Shown here in pieces: positions 1 to 12,739 of a DNA stretch of 64,000 nucleotides (position 1 is its first letter; each line of letters begins with the position of its first letter). This DNA is from Corynebacterium auris. GTDB taxonomy: Bacteria > Actinomycetota > Actinomycetes > Mycobacteriales > Mycobacteriaceae. The DNA is taken from positions 1 to 64,000 of the forward strand of contig NZ_CP047047.1 of assembly GCF_030408575.1 (NCBI RefSeq), read 5' to 3'. Made by a program: the position numbers and the translations under genes. The notes under the pieces were generated by a model. That model saw only the letters and a list, made by a program, of their open reading frames with translations. It ran no database searches and was not told where the DNA came from.

Positions 1-1545
1 GTGGCGGAACAACCCATCGAAGCGCTGTGGCGCGACATCGTCGCAGAACTGCTGACTCTGTCGGAGCGCCCGAGCTCAGCGATTCCGACCCTCACGCCAC
101 AGGAGCGCGCCTACCTCCAGCTGGTGCGCCCCGTCATGCTTGTCGACGGCTACGCCATCCTGTCCACCCCGCACGCCGCAGCCAAGTCCGTCATCGAGGA
201 CAACCTGGCCCCCCACATCGTTGCGCTGCTCACGCGCCACCTGGGCACCCCGTGCAGCCTCGCCGTCTCCGTCCACCAGCCCGCGCCGCCCGCGCCACCT
301 GCGCCGGAACCCGAGCCCGCGGGGCAGGAGTGGTACCCGACGACGTCCGAGTCCTTTCGCACCGAGCGCCCCCACCAGCCGGGAGAGCAGATCCCCATGG
401 GCCTCGACGAGCTCGCCCGCATGCACTCTCAGCAGCAGGCCGCCTCGCAGCCGTCGGCACCAGCCCAGCGCATTCCCCGCGAGAAGCCGGCGCACGACCC
501 GGACCGCGAGACCTCGCTCAACCCGAAATACACCTTCGAGAACTTCGTCATCGGCTCCTCGAACCGCTTCGCCAACGGCGCCGCCGTGGCCGTGTCCGAA
601 AACCCCGCCCGCGCCTACAACCCCCTATTCATCTGGGGCGGCTCCGGGCTGGGCAAGACCCACCTGCTGCACGCCGCCGGCAACTACGCGCACGTGCTCC
701 AGCCGGGCTTAAGGATCAAATACGTCTCCTCCGAGGAGTTCACCAACGACTACATCAACTCCGTGCGCGACGACCGGCAGGAATCCTTCAAACGGCGCTA
801 CCGCAACCTCGACATCCTCATGGTCGACGACATCCAGTTCCTCGAGGGCAAGGAGGGCACCCAGGAAGAGTTCTTCCACACCTTTAACGCCCTCCACCAG
901 GCCAACAAGCAGATCATCCTGTCCTCGGACCGGCCCCCGAAGCAGCTGACCACCCTGGAAGACCGGCTGCGCACCCGCTTCGAAGGCGGGCTCATCACCG
1001 ACGTGCAGCCGCCCGACCTGGAAACGCGCATCGCCATCCTGATGAAGAAGGCGGCGGCCGACGGCACCCATGTCGACCACGCGGTGCTCGAGCTCATCGC
1101 CAGCCAGTTCCAGTCCTCCATCCGCGAGCTCGAGGGCGCGCTGATCAGGGTCTCCGCCTACTCCTCACTCATTGAAGAGCCCATCACGCTCGAGGTGGCC
1201 CAGGTCGCGCTGCGCGACATCCTGCCGGACGAAAACGACATCAACATCACCGCCGCCGCCATCAAGGACGCCGCCGCCGAGTACTTCGGCGTCACCCTCG
1301 AGCAGATCACCGGCGCGGGCAAGACCCGGCAGGTTGCCCACGCCCGCCAGCTGGCGATGTACCTGTGCCGCGAGCTCACCGAGCTCTCCCTACCGAGGAT
1401 CGGCGACGAATTCGGCGGCAAGGACCACACGACCGTCATGTACGCCGACCGAAAGATCCGCAAGGAAATGACGGAAAACCGCGGGACCTACGACGAGATC
1501 CAAGAGCTGACCCAGATGATCAAGAACAGGGCCCGGATGCTGTAA
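1..1545 (+). CDS. dnaA: Chromosomal replication initiator protein DnaA
   Basis: DnaA is the AAA+ initiator that binds DnaA boxes at oriC, melts the duplex and recruits the helicase. The protein has 514 residues and a GTG start at base 1. An N-terminal domain (about 1-90) is followed by a Pro/Ala-rich linker (about 95-165) of the kind common in actinobacteria. Walker A is GGSGLGKT at residues 213-220, Walker B is the LMVDDIQF segment, and the C-terminal DnaA signature DHTTVMYADRKI lies near 475. The window begins exactly at the start codon, so the promoter is not visible. A hairpin terminator follows, then the box-rich oriC and dnaN. Length and domains are full, so the identification is secure. 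Confidence 0.99.
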   Translation: MAEQPIEALWRDIVAELLTLSERPSSAIPTLTPQERAYLQLVRPVMLVDGYAILSTPHAAAKSVIEDNLAPHIVALLTRHLGTPCSLAVSVHQPAPPAPPAPEPEPAGQEWYPTTSESFRTERPHQPGEQIPMGLDELARMHSQQQAASQPSAPAQRIPREKPAHDPDRETSLNPKYTFENFVIGSSNRFANGAAVAVSENPARAYNPLFIWGGSGLGKTHLLHAAGNYAHVLQPGLRIKYVSSEEFTNDYINSVRDDRQESFKRRYRNLDILMVDDIQFLEGKEGTQEEFFHTFNALHQANKQIILSSDRPPKQLTTLEDRLRTRFEGGLITDVQPPDLETRIAILMKKAAADGTHVDHAVLELIASQFQSSIRELEGALIRVSAYSSLIEEPITLEVAQVALRDILPDENDINITAAAIKDAAAEYFGVTLEQITGAGKTRQVAHARQLAMYLCRELTELSLPRIGDEFGGKDHTTVMYADRKIRKEMTENRGTYDEIQELTQMIKNRARML

Positions 1546-1566
1546 CCCGGCTTCTCTTCTCCCTCG

Positions 1567-1602
1567 CCGCGAGCGCTGTTTCGGCAGCGCCCGCGGTTTT
1601 TT
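1567..1602 (+). terminator. Intrinsic terminator after dnaA
   Basis: A 5' arm CCGCG-ag-CGCTG and a 3' arm CAGCG-cc-CGCGG enclose a 6-base loop, with six T residues at 1597-1602. It lies 22 bases after the dnaA stop and separates dnaA transcription from the origin. Confidence 0.8.
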
Positions 1603-2107
1603 CGTACGCGCAGAGCCTTCTCCACAGGTTTGTGCACAGCTGTGTAATTCCACCGATGTGATTCCATGATTTCACGCACACTCTGACCCAGACCACGACG
1701 CAGCGTGGGTGTGGATAACTCGCGGGTTCGTGTGAAAGCCCAGTGGACAAGCCCCCACGCGCTGTGGAAGGACGCGACGCCTGGAAAGTTATCCACATCG
1801 GCCCCGGTTTATCCACAGGTTATCCACACCGGACGGCACACCCCGTTTTTCCGGCGCGACCACACCAAACCCTGGTTCATCCACAGAATGCACAGGACTT
1901 ATTGCTGTTACCGACTCCTCACTTTTGTCATTCTCCCGAGGGAAAGAGGACCTGTGAGTCACGCCGCTCGGGACATCGACAAGCAAGCGAAATCCGCGAC
2001 CCCGGTAAATGACACGGGTGGGCGCTGCGCCTAAGGTGGAGTGAAATTCCGTCATTCTGTCCGCTGCTTTCGGGCGCGGGCCAACGTGCAAGGAGCCGCT
2101 CGCCGCT
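1603..2107. other. Replication origin oriC (dnaA-dnaN intergenic region)
   Basis: This gene-free stretch between dnaA and dnaN carries the perfect DnaA box TTATCCACA at 1789-1797, 1809-1817 and 1820-1828 on the + strand, and its reverse complement TGTGGATAA at 1710-1718. A variant, TTCATCCACA, is at 1876-1885, and weaker matches (tccacagg near 1621, gctgtggaag near 1762) are also present. The two boxes at 1809 and 1820 are only 11 bases apart. Position between dnaA and dnaN is the usual actinobacterial oriC site. The dnaN promoter should also lie here, but I cannot place it with confidence. Confidence 0.92.
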
Positions 2108-3295
2108 ATGGACGACAACCGCGTGTCATTTCGCGTTCACAAGGAAGACCTCTCCGACGCCGTAGCCTGGGTCGCACGAAGCTTGCCAACGAAGAACACG
2201 CAACCGATCCTCCGCGCCGTCGTCATCACCGTCGACGACGACGGCCTGGAGTTCGCCGGTTTCGACTACGAGGTGTCCTCCCGCGTGCGCATCGGCGCCG
2301 AGGTGGGCGAGCCGGGCCGCGTCGCCGTCGCGGGCAAGCTCCTCGCGGACATCGTGGGCAACATGCCCGCCAAGCCCGTCGAGGTCTCCTCCGACGGATC
2401 GAAGCTGCTGCTCCAGGGCGGATCCGCGCGCTTCGAGCTGCCGCTCATGCCGCTTGACGACTACCCGCAGCTGCCCACCCTGCCCGAGGTGACGGGCACG
2501 CTGTCTCCCGCGGACTTCGTCGGCGCCGTCACCCAGGTCGCCTCCGCCGCCGGGCGCGACGACACCCTGCCCATGCTCACCGGCATCCACCTCGAGGTCA
2601 CCGGCTCCACCATGCAGCTCACCGCCACCGACCGCTTCCGCCTGGCGCTGCGCACCATTTCGTGGGAGCCGGTCGCCGAGTCCGTCCAGGCGAAGCTGCT
2701 CGTGCCCGCGAAGACGCTGCTGGACAACGCGCGCACCCTGGACACGCACATCGACACCCCCGTCGAGATCGCCGTCGGCGACACCGAGAACATCGGCGGA
2801 GACGGGCTCTTCGGCCTGCACTCGAGCAACCGCGAAACCACGACCCGCATGCTCGACGCCGACTTCCCGAACGTCCAGCCGCTCCTGCCGAAGTCCCACA
2901 CCTCCATGGCGCGCGTGGCCATCGCGCCCCTGGTCGAGGCCATCCGCCGCGTCAGCCTTGTCGCCGACCGCAACGCACAGATCCGCATGCAGTTCCGCTC
3001 GGGCGAAGTCACCCTGTTCGCCTCCGGCGCTGATTCCGGCGAGGCCACGGAAACGGTCGAGGCGGAGTTCGAGGGTGCCGAGGGCCTGCTCATCGCCTTC
3101 AACTCCGGTTACCTCAAGGACGGTCTCGCGGTCATCCCCACCGACGACGTGGTCTTCGGCTTCACCGAAGCCTCCCGCCCCGCGATCATGATCCCGGCAT
3201 CCGACGAACTGCCCGCCCCCGGGGCCGACGGCACGTTTGCCACCCCGCAGACGGACTTCACCTACCTGCTCATGCCGGTGCGCCTGCCGGGTTAA
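2108..3295 (+). CDS. dnaN: DNA polymerase III beta subunit (sliding clamp)
   Basis: This is the ring-shaped processivity clamp that tethers replicative polymerase and other partners to DNA. The 395-residue product is of normal length and has the three-fold repeated clamp architecture. It ends in the conserved motif LLMPVRLPG, which is the typical C-terminus of bacterial beta clamps. The ATG at 2108 is preceded by AAGGAGC near 2090, which sets the start. recF begins four bases after the stop, so the two are probably co-transcribed. Confidence 0.98.
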   Translation: MDDNRVSFRVHKEDLSDAVAWVARSLPTKNTQPILRAVVITVDDDGLEFAGFDYEVSSRVRIGAEVGEPGRVAVAGKLLADIVGNMPAKPVEVSSDGSKLLLQGGSARFELPLMPLDDYPQLPTLPEVTGTLSPADFVGAVTQVASAAGRDDTLPMLTGIHLEVTGSTMQLTATDRFRLALRTISWEPVAESVQAKLLVPAKTLLDNARTLDTHIDTPVEIAVGDTENIGGDGLFGLHSSNRETTTRMLDADFPNVQPLLPKSHTSMARVAIAPLVEAIRRVSLVADRNAQIRMQFRSGEVTLFASGADSGEATETVEAEFEGAEGLLIAFNSGYLKDGLAVIPTDDVVFGFTEASRPAIMIPASDELPAPGADGTFATPQTDFTYLLMPVRLPG

Positions 3296-3298
3296 ACC

Positions 3299-4471
3299 GT
3301 GTACATCCGCGAACTCGACCTACGGGACTTTCGCTCCTGGCCGGCGCTTTCGCTCACGCTCGAACCGGGAGTCACCGTGCTTTCGGGGCGCAATGGCCAC
3401 GGCAAAACAAACGTCGTCGAAGCGGCGTACTACAGCTCCGTGCTGCGCAGCCACCGCGTGCCCACCGACGCCCCGCTGATCCGGGCCGGCGCGAGCGACG
3501 CGCGCGTCTCGGTGACCACCGTCAACGAGGGACGCGAGCTGACCACCCACCTGCTCATCAGGTCCAACGGGGCGAACCAGGCGCAGATCAACCGCACCCG
3601 CTTAAAGTCCCCCCGCGAGATGCTCGGCGTGCTGCGGACGGTGCTTTTTTCCCCGGAGGACCTGCGCCTTGTGGGCGGCGAGCCGGCGGAGCGCCGCCGC
3701 TTCCTCGACGACCTCGCGGCGCTGCGCACGCCCCGCCTCGGCGGGGTGAAGGCGGATTACGACAAGATCCTGCGCCAACGCAACGCCCTTCTGCGCAGCT
3801 CGGCGCTGAACCTACGCCGCGGCTACGACGACCCCGCGGGCGCCGCCGCGCTGAGCACCCTCGATGCGTGGGATTCCCAGCTCGCGCACGCCGGCGCGCA
3901 GGTCATCGCGGGAAGGCTTTCGCTTCTCGACGCCCTCGAGGCGCCCATCACCGAGGCCTACTCCGCCGTGGCCCCGGAGTCGCGCCCCGCGGCGGCGCGC
4001 TACCGCTCCACCGTCGACGACGCCGTGCACACCCTGCTCGGGGAGGACACCCGCGACCCGGAGGTCATCGAGGCCGCCATGCTCAGCGAGCTCGGCCGCA
4101 GGCGCACGGAGGAAATCGAGCGCGGCGCCACGCTCGTGGGGCCGCACCGCGATGACCTGCTCCTGCTGCTCGGCGACCAGCCGGCGAAGGGGTACGCCAG
4201 CCACGGTGAGACCTGGTCGCTGGCGCTTTCGCTCCACCTCGCCGAGTACACCCTGCTCGCCGCCGAGGGGGCCGAACCCGTGCTCATCCTCGACGACGTC
4301 TTCGCGGAGCTCGACTCCGCCCGCCGGGAGCGGCTGGTCAACGTGGCCGCCACCGCCGAGCAGGTCCTCATCACCGCCGCCGTGGGCGACGACCTGCCGG
4401 ACAACCTCCACGACGCAGTCAGCGGGCGCTTCAGCGTGCTCATGGAGGAGGGGAGGTCCCGCATTGAGTGA
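3299..4471 (+). CDS. recF: DNA replication and repair protein RecF
   Basis: RecF is an SMC-like ATPase that helps load RecA at gapped DNA in the RecFOR pathway. The 390-residue product starts [14 protein letters not shown] and shows Walker [10 protein letters not shown] near residue 30. The ABC-type signature region ([16 protein letters not shown]) and Walker B ([11 protein letters not shown]) are near residues 300-345. The start is GTG at 3299, three bases after the dnaN stop. The end overlaps the next gene by eight bases, indicating translational coupling. Confidence 0.97.
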   Translation: MYIRELDLRDFRSWPALSLTLEPGVTVLSGRNGHGKTNVVEAAYYSSVLRSHRVPTDAPLIRAGASDARVSVTTVNEGRELTTHLLIRSNGANQAQINRTRLKSPREMLGVLRTVLFSPEDLRLVGGEPAERRRFLDDLAALRTPRLGGVKADYDKILRQRNALLRSSALNLRRGYDDPAGAAALSTLDAWDSQLAHAGAQVIAGRLSLLDALEAPITEAYSAVAPESRPAAARYRSTVDDAVHTLLGEDTRDPEVIEAAMLSELGRRRTEEIERGATLVGPHRDDLLLLLGDQPAKGYASHGETWSLALSLHLAEYTLLAAEGAEPVLILDDVFAELDSARRERLVNVAATAEQVLITAAVGDDLPDNLHDAVSGRFSVLMEEGRSRIE

Positions 4472-5057
4472 CCTGATCAAGAACACCTTCGACACCTTGC
4501 GCTCCACCGCGCGGCGGCGGGGCGGGAAGCTACCCGACCTGAAACGCCAGGGCACGAGCGTGATCCCCCGGCGCAGCGCGCGGCGCGGGGACACAGCCCC
4601 GCAGGTGACGGTGCCCGGGCTCAACCTCGGGCACGAGGGCGCGCCGGCGTGGCGGGGACGGGGCCGACCCACCGGGCCCGACGGGCGCCCTCTCGGGCGC
4701 CGCACCACAGTGCAGGGCTTCGGGGTGCTGGTGAGCAAAGAGATCCGCGAGCGCGACTGGACCCACAACATCGCCTACGGCTGGGTCATGGGCAACTGGG
4801 AGGGGCTGGTCGGGGAGAAGATCGCCCAGCACACGAAGGTGGAGATGGTCAAAGACGGGGAGGTGTTCATCTCCTGCGACCAGACCGCGTGGGCAACCCA
4901 GCTGAAGTACATGCAGGGTACGGTCCTCGCCGAGATCGCCCGCAAGGTCGGGCCCGGCGTGGTGACGAAACTGCACGTCTACCCGCCGAAAACGAAGAGC
5001 TGGCGCTACGGCCCGCTGCACGTCAAGGGGCGTGGGCCGCGCGATACCTACGGCTAA
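4464..5057 (+). CDS. dciA: DUF721 / DciA-type helicase-associated protein
   Basis: This 197-residue protein of the DUF721 family sits in the conserved place between recF and gyrB. The family is recognised as DciA, which acts with the replicative helicase DnaB in bacteria that lack DnaC/DnaI. A basic, low-complexity N-terminal half precedes the conserved core (about 85-185), which contains [17 protein letters not shown] and the [14 protein letters not shown] segment. I chose the TTG at 4464 because the purine-rich GGAGGAGGGGAGG stretch lies just upstream inside recF. A GTG at 4468 is out of frame. The family call is firm. The helicase role rests on family knowledge. Confidence 0.9.
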   Translation: MSDLIKNTFDTLRSTARRRGGKLPDLKRQGTSVIPRRSARRGDTAPQVTVPGLNLGHEGAPAWRGRGRPTGPDGRPLGRRTTVQGFGVLVSKEIRERDWTHNIAYGWVMGNWEGLVGEKIAQHTKVEMVKDGEVFISCDQTAWATQLKYMQGTVLAEIARKVGPGVVTKLHVYPPKTKSWRYGPLHVKGRGPRDTYG

Positions 5058-5126
5058 CTCGCGCGTACCGTGGGTGGGATCACACGGTGTAAGATAGGAC
5101 GGGTTAAGGTCCCGATAGCGCAATAG

Positions 5127-8407
<3,281 letters not shown>

Positions 8408-8426
8408 AGGTCGATGATACGGCATA

Positions 8427-8442
8427 AAGACTAAGCGGTCTA
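8427..8442. promoter_or_regulatory. McbR-like operator candidate 1
   Basis: The bases read AAGAC-TAAGCG-GTCTA. The published Corynebacterium sulfur regulator (McbR) consensus is TAGAC-N6-GTCTA, so nine of ten defined positions match. The site overlaps the -35 hexamer of the ROK gene. Assignment to McbR is inference. Confidence 0.55.
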
Positions 8443-8524
8443 TCCGGGGGCCGGGGTGACCGCAGGGCAGTCATGGCCTTTGACCATAGTTTTATCCACG
8501 GTGAGTGGAACCCTGGGGTGAAAA

Positions 8525-8540
8525 TAGACCGTGTGGTTTA
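8525..8540. promoter_or_regulatory. McbR-like operator candidate 2
   Basis: The bases read TAGAC-CGTGTG-GTTTA, nine of ten defined positions of TAGAC-N6-GTCTA. It lies about 95 bases before the flavin reductase-like gene, in the same divergent control region as site 1. Confidence 0.5.
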
Positions 8541-8633
8541 CTCGCCCTCATGCCACTCAAGGGAGGCGAAGCCGCCAGTGGCCAGAACGATTGGATGCTT
8601 ATGCCGCGGAGAAAACCCACAGAAGGAGATGCA

Positions 8634-9158
8634 ATGACGACCAGCACGCCGGCCCTGACCCGAACCGCAGTCAACCTCACGGACACCCGCGCGCTGCGCA
8701 CCGCCCTCGCGCTCGCGCCGACCCCGTTGACCACCGCGGGAGCGATTGTCGACGGCTCCCCGGCCGGCATGATCATCGGCAGCTTCGTCGGCCACAGCCT
8801 CGAGCCCGCCCTGGTGAGCGTGAGCATTCAAAAGACCTCCACGACGTGGCCGCGCCTGCGGCGGGCTCCGCTCATCGGGCTGAGCATCCTCTCGGAGGCC
8901 AACCGGGACGCTGTGGCGAACTTCTCCCGCCCCTCCGCGGAGCGCTTCGACGGCCTCGAGTACGAGACGGACGGCAGCGCTATCCTCCTGCCCGGCGCCG
9001 CGTTCAACGCCACCGCAAGGCTCGTCGAGGAGATCGAGGTGGGCGACCACATCCTCGCCATCGCGCAGATCGAACGCGCGCACATCACCGCCACCGAGGA
9101 CGGAGAAGGGCACCGGCCGCTCGTCTTCCACCGCTCCGCGGTCACCACCACCATCTAA
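8634..9158 (+). CDS. Flavin reductase-like (FMN-binding) protein
   Basis: This 174-residue protein belongs to the flavin reductase-like domain family. The segment TTAGAIVDGSPAGMIIGSFV, followed by SLEPALVSVSIQK and TWPRLRRAPLIGLSILSE, is the usual FMN-binding fold. Such proteins supply reduced flavin to two-component monooxygenases, for example those that desulfonate alkanesulfonates. The ATG at 8634 is chosen because AGAAGGAG lies at 8621-8628. It heads a run with an ABC transporter of the sulfonate/taurine/nitrate type, which fits a role in sulfur scavenging. No monooxygenase partner is present in the window, so the substrate is unknown. Confidence 0.85.
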   Translation: MTTSTPALTRTAVNLTDTRALRTALALAPTPLTTAGAIVDGSPAGMIIGSFVGHSLEPALVSVSIQKTSTTWPRLRRAPLIGLSILSEANRDAVANFSRPSAERFDGLEYETDGSAILLPGAAFNATARLVEEIEVGDHILAIAQIERAHITATEDGEGHRPLVFHRSAVTTTI

Positions 9159-9213
9159 CCCCGCCGGCCCCGCACGCGGGCCGCGCTACCTGAGTACCTA
9201 CCGAGGAGAACGA

Positions 9214-10029
9214 ATGCTGGCGGACAACCGGTGGCGTCTGCGCGGCGTGCAACTATCCGTGCTCGTCGCGCTCATCGCCATTTGGTGGGCTATCACCCAC
9301 TTTTCACAGATCAGCCCGGTGATCCTGCCGTCCCCGGTGGACGTGGCCAGGCAGCTGGTGGAGACGAACCTCTGCCAGGAACACGGCGAGGGCAGCGCCC
9401 GCCGCACCTGTGGCGTTCAGGGCTACTTCCTGTGGCAGCACCTGCTGGCCACCGTGCAACGCGTCGCAGTCGGCTTCGGCGCGGGCATCATCTTCGGCGT
9501 CGTGCTCGGCTGGCTGTTGGCGTCGAACCGCGTCGTACGAGCGATCATCGAGCCCTACGTCAGCTTCATGCGGGCGCTGCCCCCGCTGGGCTACATCGGC
9601 CTGCTCATCGTCTGGTTCGGCATCGGCGACACCTCGAAGGTCATCCTTCTGTTTTTGGCCACCTTCCCCGCTGTCACCGTCGCCACCACCTCGGGTGTCA
9701 TCGGGGTGCGCCACGACTGGGTGCGCGCTGCGCAGTCGATGGGAGCGAACCGCGCCCAGGTGCTCCAGCGCGTGACCATCCCTGGGGCGCTGCCCGAGAT
9801 CCTCAGTGGCATGCGCCTGGCCAACGGCATGGCGTGGTCGGCGATCATCGCCGCGGAGCTCAACGACGGGATCCCCGGGATCGGTGCGCTGGCCTTCATC
9901 TCCGGAACCCAGCTGAATACCTCTCTGACCATTGCCTCCATCATCGTTATCGGCGTGGTGGCCGTGGGAATGGATCAGCTTTTCCTCTACGCCGAACGGC
10001 GCTGGGCCCCCTGGCGCGGAAAGGGATAA
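9214..10029 (+). CDS. ABC transporter permease (sulfonate/taurine/nitrate type)
   Basis: This is an inner-membrane permease of 271 residues with about six hydrophobic helices, of the SsuC/TauC class. The cytoplasmic EAA-type loop is visible as VRAAQSMGANRAQVLQRVTIPGALP near residues 170-190, the site that contacts the ATPase. It has a near-consensus ribosome site GAGGAGAA before the ATG. It is followed after seven bases by the binding protein and then the ATPase, forming one transport operon. The exact solute cannot be told from sequence. The upstream McbR-like sites favour a sulfur compound. Confidence 0.9.
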   Translation: MLADNRWRLRGVQLSVLVALIAIWWAITHFSQISPVILPSPVDVARQLVETNLCQEHGEGSARRTCGVQGYFLWQHLLATVQRVAVGFGAGIIFGVVLGWLLASNRVVRAIIEPYVSFMRALPPLGYIGLLIVWFGIGDTSKVILLFLATFPAVTVATTSGVIGVRHDWVRAAQSMGANRAQVLQRVTIPGALPEILSGMRLANGMAWSAIIAAELNDGIPGIGALAFISGTQLNTSLTIASIIVIGVVAVGMDQLFLYAERRWAPWRGKG

Positions 10030-10036
10030 GCCTTCG

Positions 10037-11077
10037 ATGACATCCAAGATTTCGGCCGCCGTGCTCCTTGTGGCCGCGGCGCAGGTTTTGTGCGGGTGCG
10101 TGGGCACCCCGGCGAGCGAATACGAGCAGCGCGTCAACGCCGAGTGCCCCGTCGAGCCCTCTGCCGCAGAGGGGGAGATCCGGCTTGGCTACCAGGTGAT
10201 CCTGGGCACCGAGCTCTACGTCCGTGACCGCGGCCTGGCGGAGGCGTGCATGCCCAACGCGGACCTGCGCTGGATCCGTTTCCCCACCGGCCAGGACGTG
10301 GTGAAGGGCCTCGCGTCCGACTCCATTGACGTCGGTTTCCTGGGCTCAACCCCTTCGGCCAAAGCCCTCAGCGAGCCGCTGAACCTCGACGTTGTCATCC
10401 CGCGCGTGAGCGCCGTCATCGGCGACACCGAGGCGCTCGTGGCCAAGGACGACTCGATCACGAGCATCACCGACCTGCGCGGCGCGAGGATCGCGGTGCC
10501 CTTCTCCTCAACGGCACACTACAGCCTCCTCAACGCCCTGCGCACGGCCGGACTGGACCCCACCCACGACGTGGAGCTGGTCAACCTCTCCCCGGATGCG
10601 CTGCCCGCGGCGTGGCAGTCCGACGACATCGACGCGGCCTACGTGTGGGACCCAGTCCTGGCCTACCTCGCGGACTCGGGGCACATCGTGCTCACCAGCA
10701 CGGACGTCGCTGAAGCCGGGGCGCCGACGTACAACTTCACGCTGGCTGCGCGCAGTTGGACCGACGACAACCCCGAGCTGTTGGCAACCTGGCTCGACCT
10801 GCAGGACTGGGCGGCGCGGGTGAGGCAAGACGAGCCAGAGGAGTTCGCCCAGGGCAATGCCAACGAGGCGCAGCTTAGCGTCGAGGAGATCCTGTACCAG
10901 CTCGACGGCCTGCACATCGTGGGCGACGAGGAGCAGCGCGAGCAGCTCGCGGGCGTGCCCGAGGCGCTGGAGAGGACGTCCGCCTTCCTCGCCGGCGAGG
11001 GCGAGGTTGCCGCGCCACTGTCCAGCGAACAGGCGCGCGACGCGGTGGTGTTCACGGAGGAAGGAAACGCACAATGA
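10037..11077 (+). CDS. ABC transporter substrate-binding lipoprotein (TauA/SsuA-like)
   Basis: This 346-residue extracellular solute receptor has a lipoprotein signal peptide MTSKISAAVLLVAAAQVLCGC; the LCGC lipobox gives Cys21 as the lipidated residue. The mature part contains GEIRLGYQVILGTELYV and SIDVGFLGSTPSAKAL, typical of the NMT1/TauA-like periplasmic-binding fold. The ATG at 10037 is chosen because the signal peptide begins there. The longer reading frame from 9932 lies within the permease gene. Its last bases overlap the ATPase start (ATGA), so the two are translationally coupled. Confidence 0.92.
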   Translation: MTSKISAAVLLVAAAQVLCGCVGTPASEYEQRVNAECPVEPSAAEGEIRLGYQVILGTELYVRDRGLAEACMPNADLRWIRFPTGQDVVKGLASDSIDVGFLGSTPSAKALSEPLNLDVVIPRVSAVIGDTEALVAKDDSITSITDLRGARIAVPFSSTAHYSLLNALRTAGLDPTHDVELVNLSPDALPAAWQSDDIDAAYVWDPVLAYLADSGHIVLTSTDVAEAGAPTYNFTLAARSWTDDNPELLATWLDLQDWAARVRQDEPEEFAQGNANEAQLSVEEILYQLDGLHIVGDEEQREQLAGVPEALERTSAFLAGEGEVAAPLSSEQARDAVVFTEEGNAQ

Positions 11078-11847
11078 TCACGCTTGACAACATCTCCCAC
11101 GTCTACACCACCGAGGACGGCGAGGAGGTGCCCAGCCTGCAGCGCTTCAGCCTCGACATCGCGGCCGGCGAGCGCGTCTGCGTCGTCGGGCCCTCCGGCT
11201 GCGGCAAGTCGACGCTGCTGCGCCTGATCGCGGGTTTCCTGCTGCCGAGCACCGGAACCATCTCGGTGGCGGGCAAGCAGGTAAAGGGCCCAGGCAACCA
11301 CTGTGGGGTGGTGTTCCAGCAGCCGACGTTGTTCCCGTGGCTGCGGGTGAAGGACAACATCCGCTTCGGGGCGTCACTTAGCGGCGACGCCGAGCAGGAG
11401 AAGGCCGCCGACCGGCTCACTGAAGTCGTCGGGCTCACCGAGGCGCGGGAGCGGTTCCCCCACGAGCTGTCCGGCGGGATGCAGCAGCGGGCCCAGATCG
11501 CCCGCGTGCTGGCGCAATCACCCCGCGTGGTCCTCATGGACGAGCCTTTCGGGGCGCTGGACCCCTTCACCCGCGAACAGCTGCAAGCCGACCTGCTGGA
11601 CATCTGGGCGGCGGGTCAGCCGAGCATCGTGTTTGTCACCCACTCGGTGGACGAGGCGCTGCTGCTCGGCCAGCGTGTGGTGGTGATGGCCGCGAAGCCT
11701 GGGCGCATCGTGGGCGTGTACGACGTGCCTGACTTCTACGCCGAGGAGCGCGACCTCGGCGCTGTGAGCGATCTGCCGGAGTTCCGCGCGCTGCGGCGCG
11801 AGGTGAAGGAAGCGATCAGCTCGGCCGCTGCTACGTCTTTTGTTTGA
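11074..11847 (+). CDS. ABC transporter ATP-binding protein (TauB/SsuB-like)
   Basis: This nucleotide-binding subunit (257 residues) powers the uptake system encoded just upstream. It has Walker A GPSGCGKST near residue 40, Q-loop VVFQQPTLFPWL, signature LSGGMQQRAQIARVLA and Walker B VVLMDEPFGALDP. The switch-region sequence FVTHSVDEALLL follows. FQQPxLxPW is characteristic of the sulfonate/nitrate/taurine branch. The start overlaps the binding-protein stop by four bases. Confidence 0.93.
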   Translation: MITLDNISHVYTTEDGEEVPSLQRFSLDIAAGERVCVVGPSGCGKSTLLRLIAGFLLPSTGTISVAGKQVKGPGNHCGVVFQQPTLFPWLRVKDNIRFGASLSGDAEQEKAADRLTEVVGLTEARERFPHELSGGMQQRAQIARVLAQSPRVVLMDEPFGALDPFTREQLQADLLDIWAAGQPSIVFVTHSVDEALLLGQRVVVMAAKPGRIVGVYDVPDFYAEERDLGAVSDLPEFRALRREVKEAISSAAATSFV

Positions 11848-11884
11848 GAGCGGGATCACATTCCGCTGACTACACTCACCTGAC

Positions 11885-12739
11885 ATGGCTTCCGTCGATA
11901 TCACGCTGCCCGACAGCTCTACCAGCACCGTTTCGCTCTTTCCGGCGCAGGGTAAGGAAAAGCCCCTGGTGGTGGTCTGGCCGGGCTTCGGGATGGGCGC
12001 CCGCTACTACACCCCAATCGCCGAATGGCTCAGCGGGCGCGGGTTTCCGGTGGCCATCGGAGAGCTGCGCGGGCAGGGCACAAGCACGGCGCGGGCGACG
12101 CGCTCGAGCACGTGGGGTTACCACAATCTGGTCACGGAGGATTACCCGCTGACCATCAGCGCCGCCAAGGACGTCCTCGGGTTACCCGCCGATCACCCTG
12201 TCGTGCTGCTGACGCACTCCATGGGCGGCCAGGTCGGAATCCTCTATCTCTCCAGCGCCCTCGCGGGGGAGCAGAACGCGATCGGGATGATGGGCGTGGG
12301 CACGGGCAGCCCGTACTGGAAGTCGTTTACGGGGCGCAGCAGGCGCCGCATCGGCTGGGGCGCGCCGGTCATGTCGGGTGTGTCGCGCACCCTGGGTTTT
12401 TGGCCGGCGGGCAGGCTTGACCTCGCCGGCTACGGCCGTCAGGCCGGCCGACACGTCCGAGAGTGGGCGCGGTTATCGCGCACGAACGAGATTGGCCACA
12501 TCGCTGGGGCGGATTACCCCGCGGCGGTGGCGTCGGTACAGGTCCCGGTGCTGTTGACGCGCTTCGCCAACGACGAGGACTGCACGGTCGCTTCGGCGGA
12601 GGCGCTCGCGCAGCACGTGCCCGCCGCCGAGGCTGCGGTGGAACAGCTCGACGGGGGCCTCGGGCACAACAGGTGGGCGCGTGACCCGGAGGTCGTGGGG
12701 CGCCGGTTTGTTCGCTTCTACGAGGAGAAGCTGGCCTAG
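11885..12739 (+). CDS. Alpha/beta hydrolase
   Basis: The 284-residue protein has an alpha/beta-hydrolase fold of the serine aminopeptidase-like (lysophospholipase) type. VVVWPGFGMGARYYTPIAEWL resembles the oxyanion region, and the nucleophile elbow is LLTHSMGGQVGIL. The HSMGG form departs slightly from GxSxG. A late Asp/His pair is likely in NDEDCT and LGHNRW. It lies 37 bases after the transporter ATPase and could be read from the same promoter. The substrate is unknown. It overlaps the convergent HNH gene by four bases. Confidence 0.8.
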   Translation: MASVDITLPDSSTSTVSLFPAQGKEKPLVVVWPGFGMGARYYTPIAEWLSGRGFPVAIGELRGQGTSTARATRSSTWGYHNLVTEDYPLTISAAKDVLGLPADHPVVLLTHSMGGQVGILYLSSALAGEQNAIGMMGVGTGSPYWKSFTGRSRRRIGWGAPVMSGVSRTLGFWPAGRLDLAGYGRQAGRHVREWARLSRTNEIGHIAGADYPAAVASVQVPVLLTRFANDEDCTVASAEALAQHVPAAEAAVEQLDGGLGHNRWARDPEVVGRRFVRFYEEKLA

